A stretch of 64,000 nucleotides of DNA from Aradus depressus (GCA_963662175.1 OY759227.1:6046501-6110500); one strand, 5' to 3'. Counted from the first letter of the stretch, positions 14,001 to 30,540 are shown. Program-made: numbers and translations. The notes: generated by a model not told the origin, from the letters alone.

Positions 14001-17000
14001 GGTCTTCAGGAATACTATATGGGAAATTTCGTGACAACACGATCAACCGTTAATGAGCTAGCTCTATATTTATACTTAGGCCCCCACAACAACCCCCCCT
14101 CCCGTTCAAAACTTTGGGACGCCACACACCTTATTTTTCTATTTGGCCTTCAGGAATACTACATGGGAAACTTCGTGACAATGCGACCAACCGTTAATGA
14201 GCTAGCTCTATATTTATACTTAGGCCCCCCCCCATAACCCCCCCCTCCCGTTCAAAACTTTGGGACGCCACACACCTTATTTTTCTATTTGGCCTTCAGG
14301 AATACTACATGTGAAACTTCGTGACAATGCGACCAACCGTTAATGAGCTAGCTCTATATTTATACTTAGGCCCCCCCCCCACAACCCCCCCTCCCGTTCA
14401 AAACTTTGGGACGCCACACACCTTATTTTTCTATTTGGCCTTCAGGAATACTACATGGGAAATTTCGTGACAATACGATCAACCGTTAATGAGTTAGCTC
14501 TATATTTAAACTTAGCCCCCCCCCCCTCAACCCCCCCTCCCATTTAAAATTTTGGGACGCCTCACACAATATTTTTCTATTTGGCCTTCAGGAATACTAT
14601 ATGGGAAATTTCGTGACAATACGATCAACCGTTAATGAGCTAGCTCTATATTTATACTTAGGCCCCCCCCACAACCCCCCCTCCCGTTCAAAACTTTGGG
14701 ACGCCACATACCTTATTTTTCTATTTGGCCTTCAGGAATACTACATGGGAAACTTCGTGACAATGCGACCAACCGTTAATGAGCTAGCTCTATATTTATA
14801 CTTAGGCCCCCCCCCATAACCCCCCCCCCTCCCGTTCAAAACTTTGGGACGCCACACACCTTATTTTTCTATTTGGCCTTCAGGAATACTACATGTGAAA
14901 CTTCGTGACAATGCGACCAACCGTTAATGAGCTAGCTCTATATTTATACTTAGGCCCCCCCCACAACCCCCCCTCCCGTTCAAAAATTTGGAACGCCACA
15001 CACCTTATTTTTCTATTTGGCCTTTAGGAATACTACATGGGAAATTTCGTGACAATACGATCAACCGTTAATGAGCTAGCTCTATATTTATACTTAGCCC
15101 CCCCCCCCACCACCACCTCCCCTCCCGTTCAAAATTTTGAGCCGTCACACCGCCTATTTTTCTATTTGGTCTTCAGGAATACTACATGTGAAATTTCGTG
15201 ACAATCTGACCAACCGTTAATGAGCCAGCTCTAGATTTATACTTAGCCCCCCCCATAACCCCCCCCTCCCGTTCAAAACTTGGGGACGCCACACACCTTA
15301 TTTTTCTATTTGGCCTTCAGGAATACAACATGTGAAACTTCGTGACAATGCGACCAACCGTTAATGAGCTAGTTCTATATTTAGACTTAGGCCCCCCCCC
15401 CCCACAACCCCCCCTCCCGTTCAAAACTTTGGGACGCCACACACCTTATTTTTCTATTTGGCCTTCAGGAATACTACATGGGAAACTTCGTGACAATGCG
15501 ACCAACCGTTAATGAGCTAGCTCTATATTTATACTTAGGCCCCCCCCCCATAACCCCCTCCTCCCGTTCAAAACTTTGGGACGCCACACACCTTATTTTT
15601 CTATTTGGCCTTCAGGAATACTACATGGGAAACTTCGTGACAATGCGACCAACCGTTAATGAGCTAGCTCTATAATTATACTTAGGCCCCCCCCCCCACA
15701 ACCCCCCCTCCCGTTCAAAACTTTGGGACGCCACACACCTTATTTTTCTATTTGGCCTTCAGGAATACTACATGGGAAATTTCGTGACAATACGATCAAC
15801 CGTTAATGAGTTAGCTCTATATTTAAACTTAGCCCCCCCCCTCAACCCCCCCTCCCATTTAAAATTTTGGGACGCCTCACACAATATTTTTCTATTTGGC
15901 CTTCAGGAATACTATATGGGAAATTTCGTGACAATACGATCAACCGTTAATGAGCTAGCTCTATATTTATACTTAGGCCCCCCCCCACAACCCCCCCTCC
16001 CGTACAAAACTTTGGGACGCCACACACCTTATTTTTCTATTTGGCCTTAAGGAATACTACATGTGAAACTTCGTGACAATCTGACCAACCGTTAATGAGC
16101 CAGCTCTATATTTATACTTAGCCCCCCCCATAACCCCCCCCTCCCGTTCAAAACTTGGGGACGCCACACACCTTATTTTTCTATTTGGCCTTCAGGAAAA
16201 CAACATGTGAAACTTCGTGACAATGCGACCAACCGTTAATGAGCTAGTTCTATATTTAGACTTAGGCCCCCCCCCCCACAACCCCCCCTCCCGTTCAAAA
16301 CTTTGGGACGCCACACACCTTATTTTTCTATTTGGCCTTCAGGAATACTACATGTGAAACTTCGTGACAATGCGACCAACCGTTAATGAGCTAGCTCTAT
16401 ATTTATACTTAGGCCCCCCCCCCCACAACCCCCCCTCCCGTTCAAAACTTTGGGACGCCACACACCTTATTTTTCTATTTGGCCTTCAGGAATACTACAT
16501 GGGAAATTTCGTGACAATACGATCAACCGTTAATGAGTTAGCTCTATATTTAAACTTAGCCCCCCCCCCTCAACCCCCCCTCCCATTTAAAATTTTGGGA
16601 CGCCTCACACAATATTTTTCTATTTGGCCTTCAGGAATACTATATGGGAAATTTCGTGACAATACGATCAACCGTTAATGAGCTAGCTCTATATTTATAC
16701 TTAGGCCCCCCCCACAACCCCCCCTCCCGTTCAAAACTTTGGGACGCCACACACCTTATTTTTCTATTTGGCCTTCAGGAATACTACATGTGAAACTTCG
16801 TGACAATGCGACCAACCGTTAATGAGCTAGCTCTATATTTATACTTAGGCCCCCCCCACAACCCCCCCTCCCGTTCAAAAATTTGGAACGCCACACACCT
16901 TATTTTTCTATTTGGCCTTTAGGAATACTACATGGGAAATTTCGTGACAATACGATCAACCGTTAATGAGCTAGCTCTATATTTATACTTAGCCCCCCCC

Positions 17001-20000
17001 CCCCCCACCTCCACCTCCCCTCCCGTTCAAAATTTTGAGCCGTCACACCGCCTATTTTTCTATTTGGTCTTCAGGAATACTACATGTGAAATTTCGTGAC
17101 AATCTGACCAACCGTTAATGAGCCAGCTCTAGATTTATACTTAGCCCCCCCCATAACCCCCCCTCCCGTTCAAAACTTGGGGACGCCACACACCTTATTT
17201 TTCTATTTGGCCTTCAGGAATACAACATGTGAAACTTCGTGACAATGCGACCAACCGTTAATGAGCTAGTTCTATATTTAGACTTAGGCCCCCCCCCCCA
17301 CAACCCCCCCTCCCGTTCAAAACTTTGGGACGCCACACACCTTATTTTTCTATTTGGCCTTCAGGAATACTACATGGGAAACTTCGTGACAATGCGACCA
17401 ACCGTTAATGAGCTAGCTCTATATTTATACTTAGGCCCCCCCCCATAACCCCCTCCTCCCGTTCAAAACTATGGGACGCCACACACCTTATTTTTCTATT
17501 TGGCCTTCAGGAATACTACATGTGAAACTTCGTGACAATGCGACCAACCGTTAATGAGCTAGCTCTATAATTATACTTAGGCCCCCCCCCCCACAACCCC
17601 CCCTCCCGTTCAAAACTTTGGGACGCCACACACCTTATTTTTCTATTTGGCCTTCAGGAATACTACATGGGAAATTTCGTGACAATACGATCAACCGTTA
17701 ATGAGTTAGCTCTATATTTAAACTTAGCCCCCCCCCTCAACCCCCCCTCCCATTTAAAATTTTGGGACGCCTCACACAATATTTTTCTATTTGGCCTTCA
17801 GGAATACTATATGGGAAATTTCGTGACAATACGATCAACCGTTAATGAGCTAGCTCTATATTTATACTTAGCCCCCCTTCCCTCAACCCCCCCTCCCATT
17901 TAAAATTTTGGGACGCCTCACACAATATTTTTCTATTTGGCCTTCAGGAATACTATATGGGAAATTTCGTGACAATACGATCAACCGTTAATGAGCTAGC
18001 TCTATATTTATACTTAGGCCCCCCCCCATAACCCCCCCCCTCCAGTTCAAAACTTTGGGACGCCACACACCTTATTTTTCTATTTGGCCTTCAGGAATAC
18101 TACATGTGAAACTTCGTGACAATGCGACCAACCGTTAATGAGCTAGCTCTATATTTATACTTAGCCCCCCCCCCCCACAACCCCCCCTCCCGTTCAAAAC
18201 TTTGGGACGCCACACACCTTATTTTTCTATTTGGCCTTCAGGAATACTACATGGGAAATTTCGTGTCAATACGATCAACCGTTAATGAGTTAGCTCTATA
18301 TTTAAACTTAGCCCCCCCCCCCTCCCATTTAAAATTTTGGGACGCCTCACACAATATTTTTCTATTTGGCCTTCAGGAATACTATATGGGAAATTTCGTG
18401 ACAATACGATCAACCGTTAATGAGCTAGCTCTATATTTATACTTAGGCCCCCCCCACAACCCCCCCTCCCGTTCAAAACTTTGGGACGCCACACACCTTA
18501 TTTTTCTATTTGGCCTTCAGGAATACTACATGGGAAACTTCGTGACAATGCGACCAACCGTTAATGAGCTAGCTCTATATTTATACTTAGGCCCCCCCCC
18601 ATAACCCCCCCCTCCCGTTCAAAACTTTGGGACGCCACACACCTTATTTTTCTATTTGGCCTTCAGGAATACTACATGTGAAACTTCGTGACAATGCGAC
18701 CAACCGTTAATGAGCTAGCTCTATATTTATACTTAGGCCCCCCCCACAACCCCCCCTCCCGTTCAAAACTTTGGAACGCCACACACCTTATTTTTCTGTT
18801 TGGCCTTTAGGAATACTACATGGGAAATTTCGTGACAATACGATCAACCGTTAATGAGCTAACTCTATATTTATACTTAGCCCCCCCCCCACCGCCACCT
18901 CCCCTCCCGTTCAAAATTTTGAGCAGTCACACCGCCTATTTTTCTATTTGGTCTTCAGGAATACTACATGTGAAATTTCGTGACAATCTGACCAACCGTT
19001 AATGAGCCAGCTCTATATTTATACTTAGCCCCCCCCATAACCCCCCCCTCCCGTTCAAAACTTGGGGACGCCACACACCTTATTTTTCTATTTGGCCTTC
19101 AGGAATACAACATGTGAAACTTCGTGACAATGCGACCAACCGTTAATGAGCTAGTTCTATATTTAGACTTAGGCCCCCCCCCCCACAACCCCCCCTCCCG
19201 TTCAAAACTTTGGGACGCCACACACCTTATTTTTCTATTTGGCCTTCAGGAATACTACATGGGAAACTTCGTGACAATGCGACCAACCGTTAATGAGCTA
19301 GCTCTATATTTATACTTAGGCCCCCCCCCCATAACCCCCTCCTCCCGTTCAAAACTTTGGGACGCCACACACCTTATTTTTCTATTTGGCCTTCAGGAAT
19401 ACTACATGTGAAACTTCGTGACAATGCGACCAACCGTTAATGAGCTAGCTCTATAATTATACTTAGGCCCCCCCCCCACAACCCCCCCTCCCGTTCAAAA
19501 CTTTGGGACGCCACACACCTTATTTTTCTATTTGGCCTTCAGGAATACTACATGGGAAATTTCGTGACAATACGATCAACCGTTAATGAGTTAGCTCTAT
19601 ATTTAAACTTAGCCCCCCCCCCCTCAACCCCCCCTCCCATTTAAAATTTTGGGACGCCTCACACAATATTTTTCTATTTGGCCTTCAGGAATACTATATG
19701 GGAAATTTCGTGACAATGCGACCAACCGTTAATGAGCTAGCTCTATATTTATACTTAGGCCCCCCCCCCATAACCCCCCCCTCCCGTTCAAAACTTTGGG
19801 CCGTCACACCGCCTATTTTTCTATTTGGCCTTCAGGAATACTACATGTGAAACTTCGTGACAATCTGACCAACCGTTAATGAGCCAGCTCTATATTTATA
19901 CTTAGCCCCCCCCATAACCCCCCCCTCCCGTTCAAAACTTGGGGACGCCACACACCTTATTTTTCTATTTGGCCTTCAGGAAAACAACATGTGAAACTTC

Positions 20001-22099
20001 GTGACAATGCGACCAACCGTTAATGAGCTAGTTCTATATTTAGACTTAGGCCCCCCCCCCCCACAACCCCCCCTCCCGTTCAAAACTTTGGGACGCCACA
20101 CACCTTATTTTTCTATTTGGCCTTCAGGAATACTACATGGGAAACTTCGTGACAATGCGACCAACCGTTAATGAGCTAGCTCTATATTTATATTTAGGCC
20201 CCCCCCCCCCATAACCCCCCCTCCCGTTCAAAACTTTGGGACGCCACACACCTTATTTTTCTATTTGGCCTTCAGGAATACTACATGTGAAACTTCGTGA
20301 CAATGCGACCAACCGTTAATGAGCTAGCTCTATATTTATACTTAGGCCCCCCCCCCACAACCCCCCCTCCCGTTCAAAACTTTGGGACGCCACACACCTT
20401 ATTTTTCTATTTGGCCTTCAGGAATACTACATGGGAAATTTCGTGACAATACGATCAACCGTTAATGAGTTAGCTCTATATTTAAACTTAGCCCCCCCCC
20501 TCAACCCCCCCTCCCATTTAAAATTTTGGGTCGCCTCACACAATATTTTTCTATTTGGCCTTCAGGAATACTATATGGGAAATTTCGTGACAATACGATC
20601 AACCGTTAATGAGCTAGCTCTATATTTATACTTAGGCCCCCCCCACAACCCCCCCTCCCGTTCAAAACTTTGGGACGCCACACACCTTATTTTTCTATTT
20701 GGCCTTCAGGAATACTACATGGGAAACTTCGTGACAATGCGACCAACCGTTAATGAGCTAGCTCTATATTTATACTTAGGCCCCCCCCACAACCCCCCCT
20801 CCCGTTCAAAACTTTGGGACGCCACACACCTTATTTTTCTATTTGGCCTTCAGGAATACTACATGGGAAACTTCGTGACAATGCGACCAACCGTTAATGA
20901 GCTAGCTCTATATTTATACTTAGGCCCCCCCCCCCCCCATAACCCCCCCCCTCCCGTTCAAAACTTTGGGACGCCACACACCTTATTTTTCTATTTGGCC
21001 TTCAGGAATACTACATGTGAAACTTCGTGACAATGCGACCAACCATTAATGAGCTAGCTCTATATTTATACTTAGGCCCCCCCACAACCCCCCCTCCCGT
21101 TCAAAACTTTGGAACGCCACACACCTTATTTTTCTATTTGGCCTTTAGGAATACTACATGGGAAATTTCGTGACAATACGATCAACCGTTAATGAGCTAG
21201 CTCTATATTTATACTTAGCCCCCCCCCCCCCCCTACACCGCCACCTCCCCTCCCGTTCAAAATTTTGAGCCGTCACACCGCCTATTTTTCTATTTGGTCT
21301 TCAGGAATACTACATGTGAAATTTCGTGACAATCTGACCAACCGTTAATGAGCCAGCTCTATATTTATACTTAGCCCCCCCCATAACCCCCCCCTCCCGT
21401 TCAAAACTTGGGGACGCCACACACCTTATTTTTCTATTTGGCCTTCAGGAATACAACATGTGAAACTTCGTGACAATGCGACCAACCGTTAATGAGCTAG
21501 TTCTATATTTAGACTTAGGCCCCCCCCCCCCACAACCCCCCCTCCCGTTCAAAACTTTGGGACGCCACACACCTTATTTTTCTATTTGGCCTTCAGGAAT
21601 ACTACATGGGAAACTTCGTGACAATGCGACCAACCGTTAATGAGCTAGCTCTATATTTATACTTAGGCCCCCCCCCCCATAACCCCCCCCCCTCCCGTTC
21701 AAAACTTTGGGACGCCACACACCTTATTTTTCTATTTGGCCTTCAGGAATACTACATGGGAAATTTCGTGACAATACGATCAACCGTTAATGAGTTAGCT
21801 CTATATTTAAACTTAGCCCCCCCCCCCCCCTCAACCCCCCCTCCCATTTAAAATTTTGGGACGCCTCACACAATATTTTTCTATTTGGCCTTCAGGAATA
21901 CTATATGGGAAATTTCGTGACAATACGATCAACCGTTAATGAGCTAGCTCTTTATTTATACTTAGGCCCCCCCCACAACCCCCCCTCCCGTTCAAAACTT
22001 TGGGACGCCACATACCTTATTTTTCTATTTGGCCTTCAGGAATACTACATGGGAAACTTCGTGACAATGCGACCAACCGTTAATGAGCTAGCTCTATAT

Positions 22100-25000
22100 T
22101 TATACTTAGGCCCCCCCCCCCCCCCCCACAACCCCCCCTCCCGTTCAAAACTTTGGGACGCAACACACCTTATTTTTCTATTTGGCCTTCAGGAATACTA
22201 CATGGGAAATTTCGTGACAATACGATCAACCGTTAATGAGTTAGCTCTATATTTAAACTTAGCCCCCCCCCCTCAACCCCCCCTCCCATTTAAAATTTTG
22301 GGACGCCTCACACAATATTTTTCTATTTGGCCTTCAGGAATACTATATGGGAAATTTCGTGACAATACGATCAACCGTTAATGAGCTAGCTCTTTATTCA
22401 TACTTAGGCCCCCCCCACAACCCCCCCTCCCGTTCAAAACTTTGGGACGCCACACACCTTATTTTTCTATTTGGCCTTCAGGAATACTACATGGGAAACT
22501 TCGTGACAATGCGACCAACCGTTAATGAGCTAGCTCTATATTTATACTTAGCCCCCCCCCCCCCCATAACCCCCCCCTCCCGTTCAAAACTTTGGGACGC
22601 CACACACCTTATTTTTCTATTTGGCCTTCAGGAATACTACATGTGAAACTTCGTGACAATGCGACCAACCGTTAATGAGCTAGCTCTATATTTATACTTA
22701 GGCCCCCCCCCACAACCCCCCCTCCCGTTCAAAACTTTGGGACGCCACACACCTTATTTTTCTATTTTGCCTTCAGGAATACTACATGTGAAACTTCGTG
22801 ACAATGCGACCAACCGTTAATGTGCTAGCTCTATATTTATACTTAGTCCCCCCCCACAACCCCCCCTCCCGTTCAAAACTTTGGGACGCCACACACTTTA
22901 TTTTTCTATTTGGCCTTCAGGAATACTACATCGGAAATTTCGTGACAATGCGACCAACCGTTAATGAGCTAGCTCTATATTTATACTTAGGCCCCCCCCA
23001 CAACCCCCCCTCCCGTTCAAAACTTTGGAACGCCACACACCTTATTTTTCTATTTGGCCTTTAGGAATACTACATGGGAAATTTCGTGACAATACGATCA
23101 ACCGTTAATGAGCTAGCTCTATATTTATACTTAGCCCCCCCCCCCACCACCACCTCCCCTCCCGTTCAAAATTTTGAGCCGTCACACCGCCTATTTTTCT
23201 ATTTGGTCTTCAGGAATACTACATGTGAAATTTCGTGACAATCTGACCAACCGTTAATGAGCCAGCTCTATATTTATACTTAGCCCCCCCCATAACCCCC
23301 CCCCTCCCGTTCAAAACTTGGGGACGCCACACACCTTATTTTTCTATTTGGCCTTCAGGAATACAACATGTGAAACTTCGTGACAATGCGACCAACCGTT
23401 AATGAGCTAGTTCTATATTTAGACTTAGGCCCCCCCCCCCCACAACCCCCCCTCCCGTTCAAAACTTTGGGACGCCACACACCTTATTTTTCTATTTGGC
23501 CTTCAGGAATACTACATGGGAAACTTCGTGACAATGCGACCAACCGTTAATGAGCTAGCTCTATATTTATACTTAGGCCCCCCCCCCATAACCCCCTCCT
23601 CCCGTTCAAAACTTTGGGACGCCACACACCTTATTTTTCTATTTGGCCTTCAGGAATACTACATGTGAAACTTCGTGACAATGCGACCAACCGTTAATGA
23701 GCTAGCTCTATAATTATACTTAGGTCCCCCCCCCCCACAACCCCCCCTCCCGTTCAAAACTTTGGGACGCCACACACCTTATTTTTCTATTTGGCCTTCA
23801 GGAATACTACATGGGAAATTTCGTGACAATACGATCAACCGTTAATGAGTTAGCTCTATATTTAAACTTAGCCCCCCCCCCCTCAACCCCCCCTCCCATT
23901 TAAAATTTTGGGACGCCTCACACAATATTTTTCTATTTGGCCTTCAGGAATACTATATGGGAAATTTCGTGACAATACGATCAACCGTTAATGAGCTAGC
24001 TCTATATTTATACTTAGGCCCCCCCCCACAACCCCCCCTCCCGTACAAAACTTTGGGACGCCACACACCTTATTTTTCTATTTGGCCTTCAGGAATACTA
24101 CATGGGAAACTTCGTGACAATGCGACCAACCGTTAATGAGCTAGCTCTATATTTATACTTAGGCCCCCCCCCCATAACCCCCCCCTCCCGTTCAAAACTT
24201 GGGGACGCCACACACCTTATTTTTCTATTTGGCCTTCAGGAAAACAACATGTGAAACTTCGTGACAATGCGACCAACCGTTAATGAGCTAGTTCTATATT
24301 TAGACTTAGGCCCCCCCCCCACAACCCCCCCTCCCGTTCAAAACTTTGGGACGCCACACACCTTATTTTTCTATTTGGCCTTCAGGAATACTACATGGGA
24401 AACTTCGTGACAATGCGACCAACCGTTAATGAGCTAGCTCTATATTTATATTTAGGCCCCCCCCCCCCATAACCCCCCCTCCCGTTCAAAACTTTGGGAC
24501 GCCACACACCTTATTTTTCTATTTGGCCTTCAGGAATACTACATGTGAAACTTCGTGACAATGCGACCAACCGTTAATGAGCTAGCTCTATATTTATACT
24601 TAGGCCCCCCCCCCCCCACAACCCCCCCTCCCGTTCAAAACTTTGGGACGCCACACACCTTATTTTTCTATTTGGCCTTCAGGAATACTACATGGGAAAT
24701 TTCGTGACAATACGATCAACCGTTAATGAGTTAGCTCTATATTTAAACTTAGCCCCCCCCCTCAACCCCCCCTCCCATTTAAAATTTTGGGACGCCTCAC
24801 ACAATATTTTTCTATTTGGCCTTCAGGAATACTATATGGGAAATTTCGTGACAATACGATCAACCGTTAATGAGCTAGCTCTATATTTATACTTAGGCCC
24901 CCCCCACAACCCCCCCTCCCGTTCAAAACTTTGGGACGCCACACACCTTATTTTTCTATTTGGCCTTCAGGAATACTACATGGGAAACTTCGTGACAATG

Positions 25001-28000
25001 CGACCAACCGTTAATGAGCTAGCTCTATATTTATACTTAGGCCCCCCCCACAACCCTCCCTCCCATTCAAAACTTTGGGACGCCACACACCTTATTTTTC
25101 TATTTGGCCTTCAGGAATACTACATGGGAAACTTCGTGACAATGCGACCAACCGTTAATGAGCTAGCTCTATATTTATACTTAGGCCCCCCCCCCATAAC
25201 CCCCCCCCCTCCCGTTCAAAACTTTGGGACGCCACACACCTTATTTTTCTATTTGGCCTTCAGGAATACTACATGTGAAACTTCGTGACAATGCGACCAA
25301 CCATTAATGAGCTAGCTCTATATTTATACTTAGGCCCCCCCCACAACCCCCCCTCCCGTTCAAAACTTTGGAACGCCACACACCTTATTTTTCTATTTGG
25401 CCTTTAGGAATACTACATGGGAAATTTCGTGACAATACGATCAACCGTTAATGAGCTAGCTCTATATTTATACTTAGCCCCCCCCCCCCCACCGCCACCT
25501 CCCCTCCCGTTCAAAATTTTGAGCCGTCACACCGCCTATTTTTCTATTTGGTCTTCAGGAATACTACATGTGAAATTTCGTGACAATCTGACCAACCGTT
25601 AATGAGCCAGCTCTATATTTATACTTAGCCCCCCCCATAACCCCCCCCTCCCGTTCAAAACTTGGGGACGCCACACACCTTATTTTTCTATTTGGCCTTC
25701 AGGAATACAACATGTGAAACTTCGTGACAATGCGACCAACCGTTAATGAGCTAGCTCTATATTTATACTTAGGCCCCCCCCACAACCCCCCCTCCCGTTC
25801 AAAACTTTGGGACGCCACACACCTTATTTTTCTATTTGGCCTTCAGGAATACTACATGGGAAACTTCGTGACAATGCGACCAACCGTTAATGAGCTAGCT
25901 CTATATTTATACTTAGGCCCCCCCCCCCATAACCCCCCCCCTCCCGTTCAAAACTTTGGGACGCCACACACCTTATTTTTCTATTTGGCCTTCAGGAATA
26001 CTACATGTGAAACTTCGTGACAATGCGACCAACCATTAATGAGCTAGCTCTATATTTATACTTAGGCCCCCCCACAACCCCCCCTCCCGTTCAAAACTTT
26101 GGAACGCCACACACCTTATTTTTCTATTTGGCCTTTAGGAATACTACATGGGAAATTTCGTGACAATACGATCAACCGTTAATGAGCTAGCTCTATATTT
26201 ATACTTAGCCCCCCCCCCCCCCCCTACACCGCCACCTCCCCTCCCGTTCAAAATTTTGAGCCGTCACACCGCCTATTTTTCTATTTGGTCTTCAGGAATA
26301 CTACATGTGAAATTTCGTGACAATCTGACCAACCGTTAATGAGCCAGCTCTATATTTATACTTAGCCCCCCCCATAACCCCCCCCTCCCGTTCAAAACTT
26401 GGGGACGCCACACACCTTATTTTTCTATTTGGCCTTCAGGAATACAACATGTGAAACTTCGTGACAATGCGACCAACCGTTAATGAGCTAGTTCTATATT
26501 TAGACTTAGGCCCCCCCCCCACAACCCCCCCTCCCGTTCAAAACTTTGGGACGCCACACACCTTATTTTTCTATTTGGCCTTCAGGAATACTACATGGGA
26601 AACTTCGTGACAATGCGACCAACCGTTAATGAGCTAGCTCTATATTTATACTTAGGCCCCCCCCCCCATAACCCCCCCCTCCCGTTCAAAACTTTGGGAC
26701 GCCACACACCTTATTTTTCTATTTGGCCTTCAGGAATACTACATGGGAAATTTCGTGACAATACGATCAACCGTTAATGAGTTAGCTCTATATTTAAACT
26801 TAGCCCCCCCCCCCTCAACCCCCCCCTCCCATTTAAAATTTTGGGACGCCTCACACAATATTTTTCTATTTGGCCTTCAGGAATACTATATGGGAAATTT
26901 CGTGACAATACGATCAACCGTTAATGAGCTAGCTCTTTATTTATACTTAGGCCCCCCCCCCCCCACAACCCCCCCTCCCGTTCAAAACTTTGGGACGCAA
27001 CACACCTTATTTTTCTATTTGGCCTTCAGGAATACTACATGGGAAATTTCGTGACAATACGATCAACCGTTAATGAGTTAGCTCTATATTTAAACTTAGC
27101 CCCCCCCCCCTCAACCCCCCCTCCCATTTAAAATTTTGGGACGCCTCACACAATATTTTTCTATTTGGCCTTCAGGAATACTATATGGGAAATTTCGTGA
27201 CAATACGATCAACCGTTAATGAGCTAGCTCTTTATTTATACTTAGGCCCCCCCCACAACCCCCCCTCCCGTTCAAAACTTTGGGACGCCACACACCTTAT
27301 TTTTCTATTTGGCCTTCAGGAATACTACATGGGAAACTTCGTGACAATGCGACCAACCGTTAATGAGCTAGCTCTATATTTATACTTAGCCCCCCCCCCC
27401 CCCATAACCCCCCCCTCCCGTTCAAAACTTTGGGACGCCACACACCTTATTTTTCTATTTGGCCTTCAGGAATACTACATGTGAAACTTCGTGACAATGC
27501 GACCAACCGTTAATGAGCTAGCTCTATATTTATACTTAGGCCCCCCCCCACAACCCCCCCTCCCGTTCAAAACTTTGGGACGCCACACACCTTATTTTTC
27601 TATTTTGCCTTCAGGAATACTACATGTGAAACTTCGTGACAATGCGACCAACCGTTAATGTGCTAGCTCTATATTTATACTTAGTCCCCCCCCACAACCC
27701 CCCCTCCCGTTCAAAACTTTGGGACGCCACACACTTTATTTTTCTATTTGGCCTTCAGGAATACTACATCGGAAATTTCGTGACAATGCGACCAACCGTT
27801 AATGAGCTAGCTCTATATTTATACTTAGGCCCCCCCCACAACCCCCCCTCCCGTTCAAAACTTTGGAACGCCACACACCTTATTTTTCTATTTGGCCTTT
27901 AGGAATACTACATGGGAAATTTCGTGACAATACGATCAACCGTTAATGAGCTAGCTCTATATTTATACTTAGCCCCCCCCCCCCCACCTCCACCTCCCCT

Positions 28001-30540
28001 CCCGTTCAAAATTTTGAGCCGTCACACCGCCTATTTTTCTATTTGGTCTTCAGGAATACTACATGTGAAATTTCGTGACAATCTGACCAACCGTTAATGA
28101 GCCAGCTCTATATTTATACTTAGCCCCCCCCATAACCCCCCCCTCCCGTTCAAAACTTGGGGACGCCACACACCTTATTTTTCTATTTGGCCTTCAGGAA
28201 TACAACATGTGAAACTTCGTGACAATGCGACCAACCGTTAATGAGCTAGTTCTATATTTAGACTTAGGCCCCCCCCCCACAACCCCCCCTCCCGTTCAAA
28301 ACTTTGGGACGCCACACACCTTATTTTTCTATTTGGCCTTCAGGAATACTACATGGGAAACTTCGTGACAATGCGACCAACCGTTAATGAGCTAGCTCTA
28401 TATTTATACTTAGGCCCCCCCCCCATAACCCCCTCCTCCCGTTCAAAACTTTGGGACGCCACACACCTTATTTTTCTATTTGGCCTTCAGGAATACTACA
28501 TGTGAAACTTCGTGACAATGCGACCAACCGTTAATGAGCTAGCTCTATAATTATACTTAGGTCCCCCCCCCCCACAACCCCCCCTCCCGTTCAAAACTTT
28601 GGGACGCCACACACCTTATTTTTCTATTTGGCCTTCAGGAATACTACATGGGAAATTTCGTGACAATACGATCAACCGTTAATGAGTTAGCTCTATATTT
28701 AAACTTAGCCCCCCCCCCCTCAACCCCCCCTCCCATTTAAAATTTTGGGACGCCTCACACAATATTTTTCTATTTGGCCTTCAGGAATACTATATGGGAA
28801 ATTTCGTGACAATACGATCAACCGTTAATGAGCTAGCTCTATATTTATACTTAGGCCCCCCCCCACAACCCCCCCTCCCGTACAAAACTTTGGGACGCCA
28901 CACACCTTATTTTTCTATTTGGCCTTCAGGAATACTACATGGGAAACTTCGTGACAATGCGACCAACCGTTAATGAGCTAGCTCTATATTTATACTTAGG
29001 CCCCCCCCCACAACCCCCCCCTCCCGTTCAAAACTTGGGGACGCCACACACCTTATTTTTCTATTTGGCCTTCAGGAAAACAACATGTGAAACTTCGTGA
29101 CAATGCGACCAACCGTTAATGAGCTAGTTCTATATTTAGACTTAGGCCCCCCCCCCACAACCCCCCCTCCCGTTCAAAACTTTGGGACGCCACACACCTT
29201 ATTTTTCTATTTGGCCTTCAGGAATACTACATGGGAAACTTCGTGACAATGCGACCAACCGTTAATGAGCTAGCTCTATATTTATATTTAGGCCCCCCCC
29301 CCCCCATAACCCCCCCTCCCGTTCAAAACTTTGGGACGCCACACACCTTATTTTTCTATTTGGCCTTCAGGAATACTACATGTGAAACTTCGTGACAATG
29401 CGACCAACCGTTAATGAGCTAGCTCTATATTTATACTTAGGCCCCCCCCCCCCACAACCCCCCCTCCCGTTCAAAACTTTGGGACGCCACACACCTTATT
29501 TTTCTATTTGGCCTTCAGGAATACTACATGGGAAATTTCGTGACAATACGATCAACCGTTAATGAGTTAGCTCTATATTTAAACTTAGCCCCCCCCCTCA
29601 ACCCCCCCTCCCATTTAAAATTTTGGGACGCCTCACACAATATTTTTCTATTTGGCCTTCAGGAATACTATATGGGAAATTTCGTGACAATACGATCAAC
29701 CGTTAATGAGCTAGCTCTATATTTATACTTAGGCCCCCCCCACAACCCCCCCTCCCGTTCAAAACTTTGGGACGCCACACACCTTATTTTTCTATTTGGC
29801 CTTCAGGAATACTACATGGGAAACTTCGTGACAATGCGACCAACCGTTAATGAGCTAGCTCTATATTTATACTTAGGCCCCCCCCACAACCCCCCCTCCC
29901 ATTCAAAACTTTGGGACGCCACACACCTTATTTTTCTATTTGGCCTTCAGGAATACTACATGGGAAACTTCGTGACAATGCGACCAACCGTTAATGAGCT
30001 AGCTCTATATTTATACTTAGGCCCCCCCCCATAACACCCCCCCTCCCGTTCAAAACTTTGGGACGCCACACACCTTATTTTTCTATTTGGCCTTCAGGAA
30101 TACTACATGTGAAACTTCGTGACAATGCGACCAACCATTAATGAGCTAGCTCTATATTTATACTTAGGCCCCCCCCACAACCCCCCCTCCCGTTCAAAAC
30201 TTTGGAACGCCACACACCTTATTTTTCTATTTGGCCTTTAGGAATACTACATGGGAAATTTCGTGACAATACGATCAACCGTTAATGAGCTAGCTCTATA
30301 TTTATACTTAGCCCCCCCCCCCCACCGCCACCTCCCCTCCCGTTCAAAATTTTGAGCCGTCACACCGCCTATTTTTCTATTTGGTCTTCAGGAATACTAC
30401 ATGTGAAATTTCGTGACAATCTGACCAACCGTTAATGAGCCAGCTCTATATTTATACTTAGCCCCCACCATAACCCCCCCCTCCCGTTCAAAACTTGGGG
30501 ACGCCACACACCTTATTTTTCTATTTGGCCTTCAGGAATA
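22100..30540 (+). repeat. Higher-order duplication, ~3.6-kb block repeated at 4.84-kb offset
   Basis: Monomers at about 22100-25700 reappear in the same order at about 26940-30540, offset 4836-4839 bp. Markers include GACGCAACACACC (about 22157 and 26996), ACATCGGAAATTTCGTGAC (about 22929 and 27767), CTATAATTATAC (about 23708 and 28547) and CCCGTACAAAAC (about 24043 and 28879). A partly overlapping copy at an offset of about 4260 bp links 19980-21000 to 24240-25260. Boundaries are approximate because all monomers are alike. Confidence 0.7.
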